Shown: piece after piece, positions 35,360 through 44,196 of the stretch
How positions within the stretch are numbered: position 1 is the stretch's first letter
Layout of the letters: each line of letters begins with the position of its first letter
Source: Candidatus Omnitrophota bacterium
GTDB lineage: Bacteria > Hinthialibacterota > Hinthialibacteria > Hinthialibacterales > JAKPRU01
Assembly: GCA_029570205.1 (NCBI GenBank)
Contig: JAKQSI010000051.1
Span: forward strand, 45,952 to 109,951
Reading direction: 5' to 3'
Length of the DNA: 64,000 nt
Position numbers and translations under genes: made by a program
The notes under the pieces: model-generated
Databases searched by the model: none
Told to the model about the DNA's origin: nothing
What the model saw: the letters and a program-made list of their open reading frames with translations, nothing else

Positions 35360-36154
35360 ATGCGTCAGTCTTTTGTTATCTCTTTGATCGCCCATCTGGT
35401 TGTATTGCTGGCGATTGCTGTCTGGCCGGAACGGACTGTCCCGATTCGGATGTCTTCGACCCTTACCATTCAGCAGGTTGATCTGACTCCCCCCGAAAAA
35501 CCTGTTGAGCAACGCCCACAGTTCGTGCCGCCCCCTCCGCCCCCCCCACCACCGCCTCCGGAACCGCAACCACCTTCCAAGGATGATTCGGATCGAGAGG
35601 CCATCTCGCGGATTCGGGAACGCTTGAAAGAGTTACTGAATACGCCCAAGCCGAAACCGACGCCGGTTCCTACTCGGCCAAAGACCAAACCGACCCAGAC
35701 TCCCGTGGAAAAGAGAACCCCTCCCACTCCGGGTCCGACAATTGAGTTCGGAAGATTCAGTGAAGTGACCCAGGCGCAGGGGCAGCCGGGGCCGTTCACC
35801 GCCCAGACTCCCATTCCAGGAACGGGGGCTACCGAAGGGAATCCGATTGTTTTTGAACAAGGATTCAATTATGGGGGCTATGCAGACCGACTCATGCGGC
35901 GACTGGCAAATAACTGGAATCCTCCCGCGTGGCAGCCGAACCGCGAAAAAGGTATTTCCACGCAGGTATGTTTCACCATCCGGTCCGATGGGATGATTGT
36001 TGAGGTCTATGTGGAACGTTCTTCCGGGTGGCCGGAATTGGATGAGAGCGCGAAACGTGCGGTTCAGAAATCCTCGCCGGTCGAGCCGTTGCCTTCGGGG
36101 TACGGCCGCGCGAGCGTGAAAGTTCATGCGCTGTTCCGCCCGAATCCGGAGTAG
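35360..36154 (+). CDS. TonB/TolA-like energy-transducing protein
   Basis: This 264-residue protein has an N-terminal membrane anchor (SFVISLIAHLVVLLAIAVW with the S-x3-H motif that contacts TolQ/ExbB). A proline-rich rod follows, with a run of 11 prolines near residue 56 and KPKPTPVPTRP-like repeats. The C-terminal domain (GISTQVCFTIRSDGMIVEVYVERSSGWPELDESAKRAV) is of the TonB/TolA fold. Its place between tolR and tolB points to the TolA role, spanning the periplasm to the outer membrane, while the domain itself is more TonB-like. Confidence 0.88.
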   Translation: MRQSFVISLIAHLVVLLAIAVWPERTVPIRMSSTLTIQQVDLTPPEKPVEQRPQFVPPPPPPPPPPPEPQPPSKDDSDREAISRIRERLKELLNTPKPKPTPVPTRPKTKPTQTPVEKRTPPTPGPTIEFGRFSEVTQAQGQPGPFTAQTPIPGTGATEGNPIVFEQGFNYGGYADRLMRRLANNWNPPAWQPNREKGISTQVCFTIRSDGMIVEVYVERSSGWPELDESAKRAVQKSSPVEPLPSGYGRASVKVHALFRPNPE

Positions 36155-36206
36155 TTTTTCTGCAATCCATTAGCACAGGTGTCCACTGGAGGCGATACCA
36201 TTCAAA

Positions 36207-36226
36207 GCCCCGCTTTGTATCGGGGC
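36207..36226 (+). other. Hairpin in the leader just before tolB
   Basis: GCCCCG (36207-36212) pairs with CGGGGC (36221-36226) across an 8-nt loop, ending 20 bp before the tolB ATG and 7 bp before its GGAGG. There is no T-tract, so it is more likely an mRNA structure or processing site than a terminator. Confidence 0.5.
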
Positions 36227-36245
36227 AAATTTGGAGGCTGCGTTA

Positions 36246-37583
36246 ATGATGGCCTGTCGCATCGTTCTGATTTTTCTGTTCTTGTTTTCGACTTTTGCCT
36301 ACGCAAATGATGAACTGATTCTGGAAGTAACAGGCTCCACCCCGGCCCCCATTGTGGCCCTGGCTCCGTCCGATCCCGGAGATGTGCCCGATGTGGCCCG
36401 TCAGATCGACGAGGTTCTTTCCTACGACCTCAATTTCAACAAGCACGTCCGGCTTCATACGGATCGTACTGCCGTTGCCGCCCGGATGGCCCAGGATCGC
36501 ACCTCCGGTAATGTCGACTACGCCGCCTGGAAAGGGGTGGGCGTCGAGTATGTCGTGGATGGACGGGTTCGAGCCGACGGTCCCAGCCAGGTTGTCGTGG
36601 ATTTGACAGTCCATGATGTTAGGGACGGAATGCGACTCCTGGCCAGGCGATTTGCCATTCCACGCAAACAGCTTCGACAGGGGAGTCATCTGATCAGCGA
36701 TGTGATTGTGCAAACCTGTACCCTGGAGGATGGGATTGCGCAAACCCGTTTCCTGTTTGTCTACCACAATCCGATCGCGCGAAGCAAAGAGATATTCCAG
36801 GTTGACTACGACGGCTATCCCCCAAGCGTGAAACCTTTAACACAATTCGGAACGATCACCCAATTCCCCGCCTGGTCGCCGAACGGACTTGCGTTCGCGT
36901 TCAGCTCATTTCGCAGCGGATGGCTGGACGCCTACATTCAATCTCTGGATACGGGCAAACTCTCTTTTCTGGCAAAGGCTCCCGGCAACAACCTGACCCC
37001 ATCCTGGTTCCCCACCAATCCGGACTGGCTGGTGATTTCCCTTTCCTATGTCGGGAACGCGGAGATCTTTTTGCTTCGGCGCGACGGTAAACAGCCGAAA
37101 CGAATCACAAATCACCCGGCGATCGACAGCTCCCCGGCGGTTTCGCCGAACGGGCAGGAGATCGTTTTTACCTCCGACCGGGCTGGGATCGCCACCCTGT
37201 ATCTGATGAGTATCGAGGGAACGAATGTCCGAAGGCTTGTGCCGGACAACAGCCTTTCCTGCGACACAGGACAATGGTCGCCGGTCCCCTTGAACGGTCA
37301 GTACCGGATCGCATTTCGCGGTTATCGTGTAGGGCAAGTACGCGGCGATATCTATATGGTCGGGGCCGATGGCTCCGACTTGCGCAATCTGACGAACGGA
37401 CAGGGAGATAACTCAAATCCGACTTGGGCCCCCGATGGAAGATATATCGCTTTTTCGACAAACCGTGGTTCCCCCAGCTCGGAATTGTGGGTTATGGAGT
37501 CAAACGGAACCGCACCGAGACGGCTGCTCAGCTTGAAAGGAAATTGTCTCCAACCGGCCTGGTCACCCCGACCGAAGAAATGA
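36246..37583 (+). CDS. tolB: Tol-Pal system beta-propeller protein TolB
   Basis: This 445-residue periplasmic protein has a Sec signal (MMACRIVLIFLFLFSTFAYA), an N-terminal alpha/beta domain with SYDLNFNKHVRL, and a C-terminal six-bladed propeller of WD40-like/TolB repeats. The repeats include TQFPAWSPNGLAFAFSS, SSPAVSPNGQEIVFTSDR and SNPTWAPDGRYIAFSTNR. It normally shuttles between Pal and the TolA complex. The ATG at 36246 follows GGAGG by eight bases. A Pal gene would be expected next but a deacetylase follows instead. Confidence 0.93.
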   Translation: MMACRIVLIFLFLFSTFAYANDELILEVTGSTPAPIVALAPSDPGDVPDVARQIDEVLSYDLNFNKHVRLHTDRTAVAARMAQDRTSGNVDYAAWKGVGVEYVVDGRVRADGPSQVVVDLTVHDVRDGMRLLARRFAIPRKQLRQGSHLISDVIVQTCTLEDGIAQTRFLFVYHNPIARSKEIFQVDYDGYPPSVKPLTQFGTITQFPAWSPNGLAFAFSSFRSGWLDAYIQSLDTGKLSFLAKAPGNNLTPSWFPTNPDWLVISLSYVGNAEIFLLRRDGKQPKRITNHPAIDSSPAVSPNGQEIVFTSDRAGIATLYLMSIEGTNVRRLVPDNSLSCDTGQWSPVPLNGQYRIAFRGYRVGQVRGDIYMVGADGSDLRNLTNGQGDNSNPTWAPDGRYIAFSTNRGSPSSELWVMESNGTAPRRLLSLKGNCLQPAWSPRPKK

Positions 37584-37592
37584 GATACAGAG

Positions 37593-38828
37593 ATGATCCC
37601 CTGTGGTCGGTACATTATGGAATCTCTCTGTGTGCTTGCGGGCGTTACCGCTTTCTGTGACATTGACTCGGCGGCCGGCGCAATCCACGCTGTAATTTTT
37701 CACGATGTCTCGTTTGAGAACATGGAAGATACGAACGTATCTCCCCATTTCCTCCGCGACATTCTTGCGATGATGAAAATCGGCGGCAGCCGCACAATTC
37801 CTGCGAGTGAGGTTGTCAACTACTTGCGCACGGGAGATATCCCCGAAGAGGATGGGGTTCTATTGACGTTCGATGACGGCTATAAAGGAATCCGGAGATA
37901 TGCTCATCCGATTCTGTTCGAACTCGGTTTTTGCGCCACCGCCTTTATCTACACGTGGGGGCCGGATTCCGCAAGTCCGAAACGTTGCAGCTGGGCCGAT
38001 TTGCGCGAAATGGAGGACAGCCTTGTGTGGGAAATCCATTCGCACAGCGTTACCCATACCGACCTGGTGTCGCTAGAGAATTACTCGCTTCAATATGAAT
38101 TATCGTACTCGTTGTCCAGGCTCCACTCGCAAGGGTTTTTGGGAGACCGCTATTTCGCTTATCCTTACGGGTCCTTTGATGACAGAGTCCGCATCGCCGC
38201 CAAGGAAGCGGGATATGGAGCTGCGTTCGGCGCCGGTCCGGAAGGACGGATCGAGAGCAACGTCGATCCGTATTCCATCCCACGCACCACTATTTCCCAG
38301 CGGCACGATCAGTCACTGGTCTGCCGTAAGCTGGGCCTCGATTTCGATCGGGTGCGTTCTGAATTGGCCGTCTACGATGAACGCGAAGGTGTAAGGCTGG
38401 GAAACTGGGAGGAAACAAATGTCGGCCTGGGGCAGCAACTCGGGCAATATGGTGTTTCCTTTATTCAATCCGGCGATTCAACGTCATCATGGAATCTTGC
38501 ATTTCCAATAGAGAAGAAAGGCAAGTACTCATTCAGTCTGTGGACCCCGATTTCGGCCCCTGTATCGGAAGGGCAGGAAGGGATCCTCTACTGGCGTCTG
38601 AGAAACATAGCCAATGACGAAATAGCCGAGGGGTATGTGACTGATAGAGTTCCCAATGGGTGGACAGCGTTGCATCTTGAACCGCTGGGTGTCGGGGATT
38701 ACAGGATCGAGATCCGTCCGGTAGATAATGCAGGGATGTCCCTTTCGGTAATCGTCGATGCGCTGAAGGTTGAATACCTGGGAGAGGGACCGTCCGATGC
38801 ACGAGGTGGATGGAAAGAATATCGGTAG
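37593..38828 (+). CDS. Polysaccharide deacetylase with C-terminal beta domain
   Basis: This protein of about 411 residues carries a NodB domain with motif 1 LLTFDDGYKG (metal and catalytic Asp), motif 2 HSHSVTH (metal His) and FAYPYGSFDD. It likely removes acetyl groups from peptidoglycan or another N-acetylated glycan in the envelope. Residues about 260-400 form a beta-rich domain (SFIQSGDSTSSWNLAFPIEKKGKYSFSLW) that looks like a carbohydrate-binding or golvesin-type sandwich. It starts nine bases after tolB and is probably the last gene of the Tol operon. A start at 37617 (MESLCVLAG) is possible, and the leader is only weakly signal-like. Confidence 0.85.
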   Translation: MIPCGRYIMESLCVLAGVTAFCDIDSAAGAIHAVIFHDVSFENMEDTNVSPHFLRDILAMMKIGGSRTIPASEVVNYLRTGDIPEEDGVLLTFDDGYKGIRRYAHPILFELGFCATAFIYTWGPDSASPKRCSWADLREMEDSLVWEIHSHSVTHTDLVSLENYSLQYELSYSLSRLHSQGFLGDRYFAYPYGSFDDRVRIAAKEAGYGAAFGAGPEGRIESNVDPYSIPRTTISQRHDQSLVCRKLGLDFDRVRSELAVYDEREGVRLGNWEETNVGLGQQLGQYGVSFIQSGDSTSSWNLAFPIEKKGKYSFSLWTPISAPVSEGQEGILYWRLRNIANDEIAEGYVTDRVPNGWTALHLEPLGVGDYRIEIRPVDNAGMSLSVIVDALKVEYLGEGPSDARGGWKEYR

Positions 38829-38869
38829 GAACCCGGTAATTCCCCCTTGCATGGCCGCTCGACCGACGG

Positions 38870-39637
38870 CTAGCGCGCTATGTGGAATCGGGTAGTCATA
38901 GTAAGATAATCACGCGCAAACGGCTCGACCGGTTTGTATTTCAGATCCGTCCACGTTCCCTGTTGGATGATCCTTCCATTACACAGCAGAATGACTCGAT
39001 CACAGAGAGATTGCGCCTCTTCGATGTAATGCGTTACATAGATTGTTGTCAGGCTCATTTCATCATGTAGCGTGCGAATCAAGTCGATCATCTCTTCACG
39101 CTGATGCGGATCTAATGCGGAAAGAGGCTCATCCAACAGTAGGATGCGGTTACCCGGAGCGAGAGCGCGGATGAGCGCAAACCGTCCCCGCTCGCCGCCG
39201 GAGAGTTGGTGTGGCAAGCGTCGCTCTTTCCCCGCAACTTCGAGGCGTTCCATCATGTCACGGATGTAACGATTGCGATCCTCGGATGAAATCTTCTTGC
39301 CGCGAAAGCCCGAGCGGACAAAGGCAAGCGCATCTTTCTGGGGATGAAGAGGCATGTCCTGAGTCACCAGGCCGGTTCCGCGTCGGGATGGAGCAAAGAA
39401 CCGTCGCAGCGCATTCATCGGCCTGCCGTCAATCTGCACAGTTCCGGTTGTCGGTTTCTCCAGTCCGGCAATCAGGCGAAGTGTCAAGCTTTTTCCCGCA
39501 CCGGACGGCCCCAATAATGCTATCCGCTCGCCCGGCTCGACCGAGAATGTAATATCATGCAGGGCTGTGCCGGTTTCAAATCGCTTCGTTATCTGTAGCA
39601 GTTCTATTTTCGACAGGGAGTCGGACATAATCGTCAT
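38870..39637 (-). CDS. ABC transporter ATP-binding protein
   Basis: This 255-residue ATPase has Walker A GPSGAGKSLT, Q-loop TQDMPLHPQ, signature LSGGERGRFALIRAL and Walker B ILLLDEPLSALD with the switch His in YVTHYIEEA. The pattern is that of importer ATPases for molybdate, sulfate, spermidine or sugars. No permease or binding protein is adjacent, so its partner is elsewhere. It begins four bases after the glycosyltransferase stop. The second Met of MTIMSDSL is an alternative start. Confidence 0.9.
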   Translation of the reverse strand: MTIMSDSLSKIELLQITKRFETGTALHDITFSVEPGERIALLGPSGAGKSLTLRLIAGLEKPTTGTVQIDGRPMNALRRFFAPSRRGTGLVTQDMPLHPQKDALAFVRSGFRGKKISSEDRNRYIRDMMERLEVAGKERRLPHQLSGGERGRFALIRALAPGNRILLLDEPLSALDPHQREEMIDLIRTLHDEMSLTTIYVTHYIEEAQSLCDRVILLCNGRIIQQGTWTDLKYKPVEPFARDYLTMTTRFHIAR

Positions 39638-39640
39638 TGT

Positions 39641-40429
39641 CTAGCAGCCGTTCAGGCCATTGGAATTAACGTATTTTCTTGCAGCCCAGAGCAGGCGCAA
39701 GGTTCCCAGAACGGTTCTCCAGACCGGCATTTTGCTTTGCCCGCGTTTTCTCTCGTAATGAAGAACAAAGGGAACTTCGGTCAGGCGTGCGGGATCGGTA
39801 TGAGCCAGGACTTTCAGAAGCAGTTCGCCGGTGCAGGAGAATCCTGTCGCCTCTAATAGCCGATCCCCCCAGGTTTCATACGTCCGTTTCAGAACATCCC
39901 ATCGGATCATCCGGTAGCCACAGGAGAAATCCCGCACAGTATCCACGCCCAGGGCGAGCCGATATACCAACGCCGCACCGTGGCTCAATAACTTGCGAAA
40001 TGCCGAGACACCCAACTCCTGCCCCCCCTCGGCATACCGTGAGGCAATCACCACGTCAACATCTCCCCGCATGGCTTGACACAGTTCGGAAATAAGCCTG
40101 GGAGAATGAGTCAGATCGGCATCCATAAACACAACGAGGTCCCCCGGACTGCCGGACCGGACAATTTCGGCAATTCCGGTCTGGAGGGCGGCTGCCAGGC
40201 CGCGATTTCGCTCGTGTTGGATCAGGGAAATCGGAGTCGGTCCGATGTGGCAACGCGCCCGGTCGGAGGTTCCATCCGTACTGCCGTCATCCACAAGGAC
40301 CACACGGCACGAGTCTCCGAATGTCGGAGCCGCTAAGTCAATTTCCTGAAGGAGATCCTCCATGGTCTCCGACTCATTGTATGCGGGCAAAAGGATATGA
40401 ATCACAACAGCATCCCGGGTTCCGGCCAT
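39641..40429 (-). CDS. Family 2 glycosyltransferase, polyprenol-phosphate-sugar synthase-like
   Basis: This 262-residue GT2 enzyme has VVLVDDGSTDGTS, the DxD-type MDADLTHSP and an acceptor region (RDFSCGYRMIRWDVL) typical of dolichyl/undecaprenyl-phosphate mannose or glucose synthases. There is no membrane segment except perhaps near the C-terminus, so it would act at the cytoplasmic face of the membrane. It overlaps the leader of the divergent Gfo/Idh gene by transcription but not by coding sequence. Confidence 0.9.
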   Translation of the reverse strand: MAGTRDAVVIHILLPAYNESETMEDLLQEIDLAAPTFGDSCRVVLVDDGSTDGTSDRARCHIGPTPISLIQHERNRGLAAALQTGIAEIVRSGSPGDLVVFMDADLTHSPRLISELCQAMRGDVDVVIASRYAEGGQELGVSAFRKLLSHGAALVYRLALGVDTVRDFSCGYRMIRWDVLKRTYETWGDRLLEATGFSCTGELLLKVLAHTDPARLTEVPFVLHYERKRGQSKMPVWRTVLGTLRLLWAARKYVNSNGLNGC

Positions 40430-40576
40430 TTTTTTGATGCAGGTGAGAATAGCGGTCGGAACGGCGTGAGTCGATGGAAGCGGACCCTGTTGGATTCTTT
40501 ACAGTTGTGGAAGGTTGCTGTACTGTCAGCTGTTGTAAGAAGATTCCGGAATCCGATATTTTGGAGGTGGGCGACC

Positions 40577-41938
40577 ATGTCACCCGAACAACAGACCAAT
40601 CGAAGATCATTTATGAAAAGAACCACGATGGGAACCGCCGGCATTTCCCTGACACTTGCAGCCGGGCCGTTTCCAGGGAAAGTACTGGGGGCGAACGATA
40701 AGATCGCTGTCGGCCTGATCGGTTGCGGCGACCAGGGATGCTACGATCTGAAAAGCATGATGAAAACCGGCGAGATTGTCGTGTCGGGACTGTGCGATGT
40801 CAGCGTGAGCCAACGCGAAAAAGCCGCCGATCTGGCCGGGGAATACGCCATGGAGAATCCCATCCGTAGCTACAAAGATTTCCGGGAACTACTGGAATGT
40901 CCCAAGACCGATGCGGTGATTATCGCCACACCGGACCATTGGCACGCCTTGCCCATGGTAATGGCCTGCCAGGCCGGGAAAGATGTATATGTCGAAAAGC
41001 CGCTGGCGTTGACCATTTATGAAGGACGTAAAATGGTCAAGGCGGCACGGAAATACGACCGGGTGGTGCAAACCGGGACCCAGCAGCGCTCCGGGTCGCA
41101 TTTTCAGAAGGCGGTTGAACTGGTGCGCAGCGGGCGCATCGGCAAAGTCAGCTATGTCCGCACGTTCAATTATGACAACTCTCATCCCGAAGGTATCGGC
41201 AACCCCGCCGATTGCGATCCGCCGGCGGACCTCGACTGGGATTTCTGGCTCGGACCGGCTCCGAAACGACCCTACAACCCGAATCGCTGTTTCGGCACGT
41301 TCCGGTGGTTTTTCGATTATTCCGGGGGAAAGATCACGGACTGGGGCACTCATTTGATCGATATTGTTCACTGGGCCATGCGGAGTGAGTGGCCGAAAAG
41401 CGCGTCGGCCGCAGGCGGGAAATTTTACCTGGAAGACAACCGGGAAACGCCGGATACTCTCACAGTCACTTACGAATTCGACAGCCCGCAAGGGCCGTTT
41501 ATCCTGGAATATCAGAACCGGGATTGCAATTCGAATCCGATCAGCGGCTACGGATACGGGATTATCTTCTACGGCACAGACGGAACTCTATTCCTGGACC
41601 GAGGCGGATACGAACTGGTCCCGGAGACCCGCAAACGAGACCGAAACGAAAAGCCGGTCGATCGGACTCAACCCGAAAAAAGCGATACCTCCGATCAGCA
41701 TTTCCCGCATGTCAAGAACTTCTTGGAGTGCATGAGAACCCGAAAACGCACGATCTCCGATGTGGAAATCACTCACCGCTCCACCAGCACCCCACACTTG
41801 GGGAACATCTCTCTGCATGTAGGTCACAAGATCGAATGGGACGGCGAAAACGAGAAGATTATCGGCGACAGGGAAGCTTCCAAACTTCTGAAACCGAAAT
41901 ACCGGAAACCCTGGAAGATTTCCATGCTGGATGCGTGA
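40577..41938 (+). CDS. Tat-exported Gfo/Idh/MocA family oxidoreductase
   Basis: This 453-residue protein has a twin-arginine leader (TNRRSFMKRTTMGTAGISLTLAAG), the cofactor loop VGLIGCGDQG and the catalytic motif VYVEKPLALT. The C-terminal domain includes WFFDYSGGKITDWGTHLIDIVHW, typical of the Tat-exported glycosyl-hydrolase-like subgroup (GH109-type relatives) common in Planctomycetes-like bacteria. The start at 40577 has GGAGG upstream. It probably performs NAD-assisted glycoside hydrolysis or sugar oxidation in the periplasm with a tightly bound cofactor. Confidence 0.92.
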   Translation: MSPEQQTNRRSFMKRTTMGTAGISLTLAAGPFPGKVLGANDKIAVGLIGCGDQGCYDLKSMMKTGEIVVSGLCDVSVSQREKAADLAGEYAMENPIRSYKDFRELLECPKTDAVIIATPDHWHALPMVMACQAGKDVYVEKPLALTIYEGRKMVKAARKYDRVVQTGTQQRSGSHFQKAVELVRSGRIGKVSYVRTFNYDNSHPEGIGNPADCDPPADLDWDFWLGPAPKRPYNPNRCFGTFRWFFDYSGGKITDWGTHLIDIVHWAMRSEWPKSASAAGGKFYLEDNRETPDTLTVTYEFDSPQGPFILEYQNRDCNSNPISGYGYGIIFYGTDGTLFLDRGGYELVPETRKRDRNEKPVDRTQPEKSDTSDQHFPHVKNFLECMRTRKRTISDVEITHRSTSTPHLGNISLHVGHKIEWDGENEKIIGDREASKLLKPKYRKPWKISMLDA

Positions 41939-41952
41939 TTACCCCCCTCAAT

Positions 41953-42045
41953 CCCCCCGTAAACGGGGGGAAGATTTCCTATCTTCCTCCCTGCTCACGG
42001 GCAGGGCCGGGGTGGGCGGGGTCCCGGTCGGCACAGGCATCTTGC
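41953..42045. repeat. Hairpin plus inverted type C repeat
   Basis: CCCCCCGT (41953-41960) pairs with ACGGGGGG (41963-41970) across a 2-nt loop, 15 bp after the Gfo/Idh stop. GGTCGGCACAGGCATCTTGC at 42026-42045 is the inverse of the type C repeat seen at 8156-8175. The hairpin could stop transcription of the upstream gene, but AAGATTTCC rather than a T-run follows. Confidence 0.6.
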
Positions 42046-42110
42046 GGCTGACTCGTAATCCCTGCGCTCCTCCCAACTGTCATTTCGGACGTGTTTAAGA
42101 TTGTGCGTTT

Positions 42111-42314
42111 CTATGCCAGTTCCGCAACGAGCGGTTTCTGCTTTTCGATGGAACTGACCCGCAAGATGGAAAATCCGAGGATGTGGCCCTGTTCGTCCAC
42201 GCGTTCCATGACCGCATCATTGTCGGTCTCGCGCATAAAACCGGGCTTGTCCGAGAACAGGACCTCCAGAAAATCGCCTTCCGGGTCGTACGAGACTTTC
42301 ACGGTTTGCGCCAT
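42111..42314 (-). CDS. DUF2283 family small protein, antitoxin-like
   Basis: This 67-residue protein matches the DUF2283 layout: VSYDPEGDFLEVLFSD at the start, then VMERVDEQGHILGFSILRVSS. DUF2283 proteins are small beta-rich proteins often found in toxin-antitoxin-like pairs. The start overlaps the end of the upstream gene by 16 bp, so the two are coupled. The upstream partner is a small nuclease-like protein, which supports an antitoxin role by context. Confidence 0.85.
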   Translation of the reverse strand: MAQTVKVSYDPEGDFLEVLFSDKPGFMRETDNDAVMERVDEQGHILGFSILRVSSIEKQKPLVAELA

Positions 42315-42610
42315 AGGATTTCACCTCGTTTCGGTCTGTCCGTCAGATACGCTGTCCACACAAACGCATCCGCATCACCGCATTCTACCACAACGCACAG
42401 CGATTTGCCGCCAATCAGCGTGCGCAAGTAATAGCGATAGTTCAAGGTCGCCATCTCATCGGTCCGCGAGCGGATGACCAGATGCGGGTCGCGTAGCGTT
42501 TCCGCCAGGGCGCTTTCCATAGCGACCATTTCCGGGTGTTCCAAAATATGTTCTAGCCGCTCATCGGTCAACCGCACGGTTCGGCCCAGGAAATCAATCA
42601 GTGTCTTCAT
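42299..42610 (-). CDS. Small nuclease-like protein, possible toxin (PBECR-like)
   Basis: This 103-residue protein begins MKTLIDFLGRTVRLTDERLEHILEHPEM and ends VVVECGDADAFVWTAYLTDRPKRGEILW. The pattern, with an early HILEHPEM and a late TAYLTDR-x-K-x-G-x-(I/V)-x-W, recalls the small BECR/PBECR RNase-like proteins that pair with DUF2283. A ribosome site (GAGGAGAG) precedes the ATG at 42610. A longer frame to 42745 lacks one. Toxicity is inference. Confidence 0.8.
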   Translation of the reverse strand: MKTLIDFLGRTVRLTDERLEHILEHPEMVAMESALAETLRDPHLVIRSRTDEMATLNYRYYLRTLIGGKSLCVVVECGDADAFVWTAYLTDRPKRGEILWRKP

Positions 42611-42762
42611 GACCAGACACTCTCCTCTACCTACGCAATGTCTCAAGCCATAGAGTTCACGCACACTCCGGTCAACGTTCCGACAGCCAGAGAGGATGAC
42701 AGAGGCTGGATTCCGGCTTGCGCCGGAATGACGGTGGAAGGGCAATCACAGGGGGATTGCCT

Positions 42763-43956
42763 CTACGCAGAGAGGCCGCCGGGAGGTGAGGAACGCAGCG
42801 CCTGGTGGTTATTCTCCATGTAGTCAAAAAAACGGTCAAAGTGATAAGTGGCATCGTGCGGGCCGGGGGAGCCTTCCGGGTGGTATTGAACCGAAAAGAA
42901 TTTCATCTCGCGGCATTCCAGGCCCTCCACGGTGTGATCGTTCAAATTGATATGCGTCACTTTCACGTACTCATTGTGCGCCAGTGAATCCATGTCCACG
43001 CAGAATCCATGGTTTTGCGCGGTGATTTCCACTTTGCTGGTGGAGAGATCCTGTACGGGCTGGTTGCCGCCCCGATGGCCGAACTTGAGTTTGTAGGTCC
43101 GTCCACCGGCAGCCAGGCCGATAATCTGATGTCCCAGGCAGATGCCGAATATGGGCAGTCGCCCCATGAGGCTCCGAACCGTTTCAATCGCATACGTAAC
43201 AGGTTCCGGGTCGCCCGGGCCGTTCGACAAAAACACGCCGTGCGGTTCCCATGCCAGGATCTCCTCGGCAGACGTGAAAGCCGGAACGACTCGCACTTCG
43301 CCACCGCGATAAATCAGGTGACGCAAGATATTTCGTTTCACACCGAAATCAATCGCCACCACCCGCTTGGAACCGTCGAATCGCCGCGCCGGCTCCCCTA
43401 ACGGAACCCCCATCGGCAGTAGTGAGTCCTCCCAGAGATAGGGATGGTCCGTGGTGACATATTTCACCAAGTCCTGCCCCGCCATGTTCGGCAGCGCCCG
43501 CGCCTTTTCCAGCAGATCGTCGGGGTGATCGAGGTCCGTGGAGATGATCCCCTGGGTCACGCCGCCGATCCGGAGACGTCGCACCAGCGCGCGGGTGTCG
43601 ATCCCATACAGACCGGTAACCCCCTGCGCTTTCATCCAGTCTTCGAGACCCCCATTTGCACGCCAGCTGCTGAACCGCGCGGACAGCTCTTTGACGATGA
43701 ATCCGGCCACCTGGATTTTCTGAGACTCCAGGTCCTCCGGCGAGATACCGTAATTCCCGATGAGCGGGTATGTCATTGTGACAATCTGCCCGTAATACGA
43801 GGGATCGGTCAGGATCTCCTGGTATCCGGTCATGGAGGTATTGAAAACGACCTCGCCCCCCGCTTCCCCGTACGCTCCAAAGAGACGGCCACGGTAGGCC
43901 GTTCCATCCGCCAAAACAAGCAATCCAGGTGGGTGTTCAGGTTTTTTAATTATCAT
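42763..43956 (-). CDS. carA: Carbamoyl-phosphate synthase small subunit
   Basis: This 397-residue glutaminase subunit supplies ammonia to CarB for pyrimidine and arginine synthesis. The N-terminal CPSase domain ([21 protein letters not shown]) is followed by a class I amidotransferase with C273 (FGICLGHQ), H359 and E361 ([10 protein letters not shown]). The C-terminus is slightly extended. carB is not adjacent, which is common outside Proteobacteria. It stands alone between the toxin-antitoxin-like pair and a divergent glycosyltransferase. Confidence 0.96.
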   Translation of the reverse strand: MIIKKPEHPPGLLVLADGTAYRGRLFGAYGEAGGEVVFNTSMTGYQEILTDPSYYGQIVTMTYPLIGNYGISPEDLESQKIQVAGFIVKELSARFSSWRANGGLEDWMKAQGVTGLYGIDTRALVRRLRIGGVTQGIISTDLDHPDDLLEKARALPNMAGQDLVKYVTTDHPYLWEDSLLPMGVPLGEPARRFDGSKRVVAIDFGVKRNILRHLIYRGGEVRVVPAFTSAEEILAWEPHGVFLSNGPGDPEPVTYAIETVRSLMGRLPIFGICLGHQIIGLAAGGRTYKLKFGHRGGNQPVQDLSTSKVEITAQNHGFCVDMDSLAHNEYVKVTHINLNDHTVEGLECREMKFFSVQYHPEGSPGPHDATYHFDRFFDYMENNHQALRSSPPGGLSA

Positions 43957-44196
43957 TTTTTATCCACGGCTATGTCCTGCCGATATCAATCAATGTTAAG
44001 TTATGCAGACAACTCTCATCTTGTTGACTGCATAGCAGTCGGAGAATCCCTCACCCCAACGCGTTCCCGGAGGGTAAGGGAGAAGTGACCGTGGCACAGC
44101 AACAGAATAGATGAGAAAACTGCAACGTGCATTTACGCTAAAACTGAAGTATATCATGAGGAAAGGCCGGTCGCCCGGTACGGCGCAAAATGAAAT
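43957..44196. other. Divergent promoter region with a dispersed GAGGG-type element
   Basis: This 240-bp interval contains CCCTCACCCCAACGCGTTCCCGGAGGGTAAGGGAG-type sequence at about 44047-44083, related to the elements near 13481 and 14865. It must hold the carA and glycosyltransferase promoters, but I cannot assign either with confidence. Confidence 0.45.

Noticed and set aside
34150-36154. An ExbB-ExbD-TonB iron-uptake set rather than Tol
   Set aside because: TolB follows directly, which favours the Tol assignment, although the C-terminal domain of the third gene is TonB-like.
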